DNA from: Adiantum capillus-veneris
Taxonomy: Eukaryota; Streptophyta; Polypodiopsida; Polypodiales; Pteridaceae
Reading direction: 5' to 3'
DNA length: 64,000 nt
NCBI GenBank assembly: GCA_014529385.2
Contig: CM043944.1
Span: 168,275,740-168,339,739 of the forward strand
How positions within the stretch are numbered: position 1 is the stretch's first letter; every line of letters begins with the position of its first letter. Positions 59,400 through 64,000 of this stretch are shown here, piece by piece. The notes below the pieces were generated by a model. That model ran no database searches, was not told where the DNA came from, and saw only the letters and a program-made list of their open reading frames with translations. Both the position numbers and the translations under genes were made by a program.

Positions 59400-60382
59400 A
59401 AGAGCTTATGGAGATGGTGATGAAGAGCTTGCACCATTCCATATAATAAATATGTATAGCCTTACTGTAGTAGACGTAGTAGACAACACTGAAAACTGAG
59501 CACTAACTATCAATTTATAGGCACTGCAGCAAGCCAGAGTGATGCCCAAACCAGAAAACTATTGCTAGTTTTTGGGTTAGAAATAGTTGCAGCTTTTTGT
59601 GAAGTTTTCTAAAAACATGCCTTTGCTTTTGGTGGTCAACTCTCCCACTTACCATCTAGTTTTTACAATAAAATTGGCCAATTGAACAACATTCGGCCAA
59701 CTAATGGAACCTTGGCTAGACTATGCTGCACCGTGATGTCCCGACATAATTATGACCTTCCTGTACTATCGTGGCGTATTTACGATATTGCTTTTTATAA
59801 AAATAATTCTTGTCAAAATCTCGTTTGGTCCCGTTTTTGGTATGAGAGGTCATTTTTAAATCCGACGGAGACTAAAATTGATATTTTTATGTTTATGTCA
59901 TCCTAAAAAGCACATTGCTTTTCAAATACGTCAAAAATCACAAAAAGCTAAAAATAGCGTTAAAAAAAAAAATTTTAAAATTGAACCATGGGTTTCCCTT
60001 GTCCATTGGAATAAGAAAGCGGACTTGCTTTTCACTAAAAAGCAATAAAAATTATGAAAAGCTAAAAATAGCGTAAAAAGTACTCGCAAAGCAAATTTTT
60101 ACAAAATTGAACCACAAGTTCTCCGGAACAGGTAGATTAAGGATCCGACCTTGTTTTTTGCAAAAAAGCACCTAAAAGCATGGAAAAGCTTAAAATAGTG
60201 GATTTTTCCAAAACTGAACCAAATGTCCGTTTGACCTACTGGAACATGGAAATGACCTTGCTTGTTACTTTAGAACCTTACAATGCTGTCAATCAAGCAT
60301 CTTAAACCAAAATTTGAGAAAATAGATATTGAAAGCTATTTTTCTTATTTTTAAAAGAGACCCAAAAATTGGGGATCTTACA
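59400..60382 (-). repeat. 3' LTR of a minus-strand gypsy element (far end uncertain)
   Basis: On the minus strand it begins TGTAAGATCCCC at 60382, right after the purine tract GTGGGAGGA (60383-60391) and 32 bp past the integrase stop. It contains three degenerate ~115-130 bp repeats (GCTAAAAATAGCG at about 59948, 60062 and 60190) and a minus-strand TATA box, CTATAAATT (59511-59519). The true end lies left of 59500. Confidence 0.65.
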
Positions 60383-60413
60383 TCCTCCCACACTTGAAAA
60401 ACTCGAGGTGTCC

Positions 60414-61345
60414 TCATGTCGATATGAAATCTGGATAATTTAGTCTCATTACATCATCACGTTCCCAAGTGGCATCTTCTTGAGGATATGTTGACCATTT
60501 AACAAGGTGTTCAATAATGGTCCGATTATGTAGAGGCTTAGTTCTACTTTGAAGTATCACTTCGGGATATACTTCAAAAGTTCCATCGATAGAGGTAGAT
60601 AATAGAGAATCATAAAAAAATTGTGGCGGATTAGGTACATACTTCTTGAGTAAGCTGACGTAAAAAACATCATGCACTTTTATGTGTGGTGGTAACAAGA
60701 GTCTGTAAGCTTGATCATTAATCCTCTCTGTGATTACAAAAGGTTCACAATATCTGGAACTGAGCTTCTTACACTTATCCATTGATAAAGAACTACGTTT
60801 AGGTTTTACTCTCAGAAATACCATATCGCCCTCTTCAAAAAAGTATGACAAATCGTTTTGGGTCAGCATAACTCTTCTGTCTATCTTGAGCAATCTTAAT
60901 ATCCTACCGTATAAGATTGGTTTGTAGTTGCATTTCATCCAACATTTCTTTGGATGCTTGAACTCGTATGAGAGAGTCTGTCCATTTGAGTGGAGTAAGA
61001 CACTCTTGTCCATACAATGCTTGAAAAGGAGACATCTCGGAATTATACGTAAATTCACCAAATACAAATATCTAGTCCATTTACTCTGCTCATGCATACA
61101 ATAAGCTCTTAATGTGTCTTCAATGATTTGATTTGTTGTTTCTGTCTGCCCATCAGTTTGAGGGTGATAAGCAGTACTAAAGGCCAACTGGGTTCCTGTA
61201 GCTGAGAATAAGGCTTTCCAAAAATTAGAGGTGACCTTTGCATCACGATAAAAAATTACCCGGCGAGGTAAACCATGATACATGAAGAAACCTTCTACGA
61301 AAGCTTGAGCTATATTGTAAGATCTCTGACCCCGAGCTAAAGAGC
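60414..61345 (-). pseudogene. Gypsy integrase C-terminal half with chromodomain
   Basis: A long frame (289 aa from 61283) reads HGLPRRVIFYRDAKVTSNFW, then AYHPQTDGQTETTNQ. These hold the second catalytic Asp and the Glu of the D,D-E core. A GPY/F-type segment (YCEPFVITERINDQAYRLLLP, HDVFYVSLLKKY) follows, then a C-terminal chromodomain (HLVKWSTYPQEDATWE) that would tether integration to chromatin. Two compensating frameshifts scramble the piece between about 61060 and 60835 (visible as atypical residues after YLYLVN). The N-terminal zinc-finger and first catalytic Asp are absent; homology starts near 61345. Not active. Confidence 0.85.
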
Positions 61346-61975
61346 AACCCTATACTACAATATAATCATATTGCAAAAAGTTACTAATTTTTGGCATTTT
61401 TTCTAAATCTTTCGGTGCCAAGATGTTTAGAATGTTATAGAGCTTTCAAAAATGAATAAAAACAATTTTTGTGAAAATTTTCCTAAAATAGTAAGTTTTT
61501 GGTCACCCAACCCGTCTAGTTTTGACCGGCTCGACAAACTGCACCTGTACCCATAATGAAAAAATTGCATTTCCGGACATCGAGAGCTACTAAATATGGC
61601 AGGTACTCGGGATGATGCACCTTAGTTCCGTCTTAGCACAACAAGTTTCGGAATTAAAATCCAAGCTGTAACGACCGTCTAAGGTTAAAAATAATTTTTT
61701 TTCTAAGGCTAGCGGGGGTACCAGCACTCGGGGGCTGGTGTGTGCACAGGCTCTAGGCCATTGGAGGCTTTAGCAGCTAGAGGGTGCCCCCACTCATCTA
61801 GGAGCTTGTGGGAGACTTACCAAGCATGAGAGAGAGTGTGAGAGGCAGTTGGAAAAGCTAACTGGACACTTTGCAAGCCATGCACCCAAGCTGCCTATGC
61901 AAGACCAAGTGCTCACTCAGATGCATTTAGCAGCAGATTTCGATTTGCATGAGACTAAGCACTTCTAAGGACCTG

Positions 61976-62027
<52 letters not shown>

Positions 62028-62100
62028 AGCTTGAGTTCTTTTTTCTGACTCACAAGGGACAAAAAGAAGCAGGGCCGATAAGTATTTTTGTGGCTCCTCA
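61346..62100. other. Intergenic DNA with (CA)n tract
   Basis: No gene recognised. (CA)n of ~44 bp at 61978-62022. Confidence 0.5.
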
Positions 62101-62101
62101 T

Positions 62102-62617
62102 CTACATCTCTATTAAACCACCCATTACGTGATCACACAAACAGTTATCGCAGTAATAACAGGTGTTTGGGCGCTCTGTTAAGGGCAAAATATGAGTTTC
62201 CAAGACCAACCCATACTCCCGTGTGCGTGGAGTACTGTTAAAATAGCCTCTTAGTTGATGACCATAACTTCGATACAAATAGATCTTTTGAGATGGAAGG
62301 AATTGGGCTAGCAGGTATAACCCCTCTGAAAAACCTGGCTTCATTGAATGTTCTACGTAATAATACTGTGGCCCTAGGACCATAGCTTCTGTAACCATAG
62401 CCAATCTGATATTGTTCCTAAAATGCTCACGACCCCAAAGTGTTACACGAGTCACTCGATCTTTGTATGACCACCATTTAGTCTGGGAAACAGAGGTTCC
62501 TAAGTGTGGGAATAGATATAGTTCATAACGGAGTAATGTTGTTCTCCGTGTAGAGTCACCTGATTGATAAAGGTGTGCTTTCGCTATGGAAAAAACCAGT
62601 TCTTGATTGTAGGCCAT
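62102..62617 (-). CDS. Unrecognised intact ORF, 171 aa, with C-terminal Cys cluster
   Basis: The start chosen is the ATG at 62617, in a favourable plant context (AAAAAAATGGCC); the frame has no earlier in-frame ATG, only a TTG at 62641. The protein is aromatic- and Arg-rich (QTKWWSYKDRVTRVTLWGRE) with LGPQYYYVEHSMKPGF in the middle. The C-terminus has CYYCDNCLCDH (residues ~153-163), a possible zinc site. No transmembrane or known enzymatic motif was seen. A TATA-like ATATAAACC is about 85 bp upstream on its strand (62702-62710). It could be a cellular gene exon or part of an unfamiliar mobile element. Confidence 0.45.
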   Translation of the reverse strand: MAYNQELVFSIAKAHLYQSGDSTRRTTLLRYELYLFPHLGTSVSQTKWWSYKDRVTRVTLWGREHFRNNIRLAMVTEAMVLGPQYYYVEHSMKPGFSEGLYLLAQFLPSQKIYLYRSYGHQLRGYFNSTPRTREYGLVLETHILPLTERPNTCYYCDNCLCDHVMGGLIEM

Positions 62618-62833
62618 TTTTTTAGCACTCCTGATATGCAAACATGCGGATATGTATATTACCCTTGTACAATTACTCCTTACTGCTACCTTTGATTGGT
62701 TTATATATTAGTGTCTTCTGGCTTTTATAGACTCACTTTCTGACTTTGAATCAAAATTGGAAGTATGAATTAATCAAAAAAATGTGTTGTTAATATGTAA
62801 CATATCGTACACTGTTTAGTTCCTTGCTGGATA

Positions 62834-63258
62834 CTGTACCCCAGTTATTGGATACTTGACTTAAGCCGAGTATATTGGTTTGTGGATAGGTAGGATGTGT
62901 GGGATAAAACTGAGCCTGTTTTTTTTAAAAAAAGCTCGATAGTCGATTCAAACCGGGTATCGACTGCATTGGGGTTTCTAGTTGGTATTCTGTATGTGAC
63001 TAGATATTTATTTGATGTGACCTTGCTTTAAGGCAAATAAACATCTCTATATACTGTACTCAGTTGCTGGATGCATGACATATGCCGAGGATTATGGTGT
63101 GTGGATTTTATATTGGGATGTGTGGCTAAACCTGATCCAGGTAAAAAAAATCTCGATGGTCGAATTGAACCGGGTATCGACGGCTTTGGTGTGTCCAGTA
63201 GGTATACATTATAAGACTAGATATTTTATGATGTGACCTTGCTTTAAGGTAAATAGCA

Positions 63259-63265
<7 letters not shown>
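62834..63265. repeat. ~216-bp tandem duplication between divergent ORFs
   Basis: The blocks share GCTGGAT-C, GCCGAG-AT, AACCGGGTATCGAC and GTGACCTTGCTTTAAGG (63017 and 63233). They differ at roughly a quarter of positions. They lie in the presumed shared promoter region of the 171-aa ORF and the 63650 start. Confidence 0.8.

Positions 63266-63300
<35 letters not shown>
63261..63300. repeat. (CT)n microsatellite
   Basis: Pure CT run directly after the second 216-bp unit. Confidence 0.95.
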
Positions 63301-63306
<6 letters not shown>

Positions 63307-63533
63307 CACTCTGTAGCGTATTTTTACCTCTCTGTTGTGTCGGGCTGCCTGCAACACGTCTTGTGCCTGCGCTAGGGTTGAGGTGTCTTGTGAGTATAGT
63401 CGCATATACTGATGTAAGGTCAGACCGGATCTTCAGCGGGGACTATCCTTGAGTATCTGGCCGTATGGGTGGTGTCTAACTTTGTAGCAGGACTGTGATA
63501 GTGGCAGATCTGCTCCCGATTCGCTTCAGCAAT

Positions 63534-63543
63534 GTATAAAAGC
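63534..63543 (+). promoter_or_regulatory. TATA box
   Basis: GTATAAAAGC is a strong plant TATA match, 106 bp before the ATG at 63650. The spacing fits a leader of ~80 nt. Confidence 0.5.
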
Positions 63544-63649
63544 CCCCTAAAATTGTGAGTACTCTTACTCACTTGGCATCGTACTGTATTCACTTGTGTG
63601 CATTCTATACTGTGTGGGTGAGTGGATACTTCCTACTGGGTGCTCAATC

Positions 63650-63706
63650 ATGCCGAAAAAGAACGTGAAGGATACTATGGACGCTTCGTCGTCTCCTAAT
63701 CTACAG
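63650..63706 (+). CDS. Possible first exon of a gene running off the window
   Basis: ATG at 63650 gives MPKKNVKDTMDASSSPNLQ, then CAG/GTTTTA at 63707, a plausible 5' splice site; the frame reaches a stop soon after if unspliced. With the TATA box upstream this looks like a real gene start. The basic start (PKK) gives no family clue. Only 19 codons are visible. Confidence 0.35.
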
Positions 63707-64000
63707 GTTTTATAAAATTCCTTGTCTTACATTTGGAATCTCTGTAGCTTCGCTGTAACTGGTTTTTTGAAATTCTTTTAAAAAAACCAGGTAGTCTGTT
63801 ACCGTATATTTAACCTAAAGCTAATATGTCACTCTGAAGCTTTGTTGATGAAATGATTTGAAAATTTGGAAACTTGGTCCGGATACTTTTTACTGGTCTT
63901 TTGGAGATTAATGAATGTGTAGGTACTCTTTTGTTGCTGTGTGACAGTTTGGAAATTATATATTTCTTTGACTAATGATGGTCTATGTCGTAAAATAAAC
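63707..64000 (+). other. Putative intron to window edge
   Basis: T-rich, as plant introns are. A possible acceptor (AAAAAAACCAG, about 63790) exists, but no clear second exon could be read. Confidence 0.3.

Overview
This is nuclear DNA from a land plant with a large, repeat-rich genome. The evidence is one plant-specific SAUR (small auxin-up RNA) gene, an integrated plant pararetrovirus (Caulimoviridae), Ty3/gypsy LTR elements with chromodomains, a Penelope-like reverse transcriptase, and many long (GA)n/(CT)n tracts. A fern or another non-seed or conifer-type genome would fit, but that is inference. No rRNA, tRNA, CRISPR or bacterial-type operon was seen.

Layout. 1-4825: a decayed Penelope-like element on the minus strand, bounded by two ~500-bp direct repeats. 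5181-16197: an LTR retrotransposon (LTRs 5186-5514 and 15858-16192) with a perfect 5-bp target duplication. Its interior is mostly replaced by a broken pararetrovirus (promoter, tRNA-Met primer site, movement protein, coat region, protease, RT, RNase H). The 3' part of the virus is copied in opposite orientation around an 8-nt loop at 13134-13141, giving a ~9-kb hairpin-forming locus. 17000-21830: a degenerate gypsy element with a duplicated RT segment. 21840-25650: minus-strand element with an LTR beginning TGTTAGC and an unrecognised decayed ORF. 25855-40790: a gypsy element truncated in its protease. Its gag is interrupted at 27879-39605 by a second LTR element in an unusual LTR-int-LTR-int-LTR-int-LTR array, flanked as a whole by one 5-bp target duplication. 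40785-44960: an unrecognised 155-aa ORF, short tandem repeats and TGTTAGC-type LTR remnants.

45020-45499 (minus) is the clearest cellular gene, an intronless SAUR. 45560-59100 is mostly non-coding, with several two- to three-copy tandem duplications, a short LTR with a tRNA-Met-type primer site (53272-53537), and a gag gene behind a tRNA-Trp-type primer site (55413-56110). 59400-61345 is a minus-strand chromodomain gypsy integrase tail with its 3' LTR. 62102-63706 holds a divergent pair: an intact unrecognised 171-aa ORF on the minus strand and, on the plus strand, a TATA box, ATG and possible first exon running off the window.

The strongest candidates for something new are the inverted pararetrovirus (a possible natural source of antiviral double-stranded RNA), the four-LTR array with a single target duplication, and the divergent pair at the right edge. 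All domain calls come from reading motifs by eye; no database search was possible.
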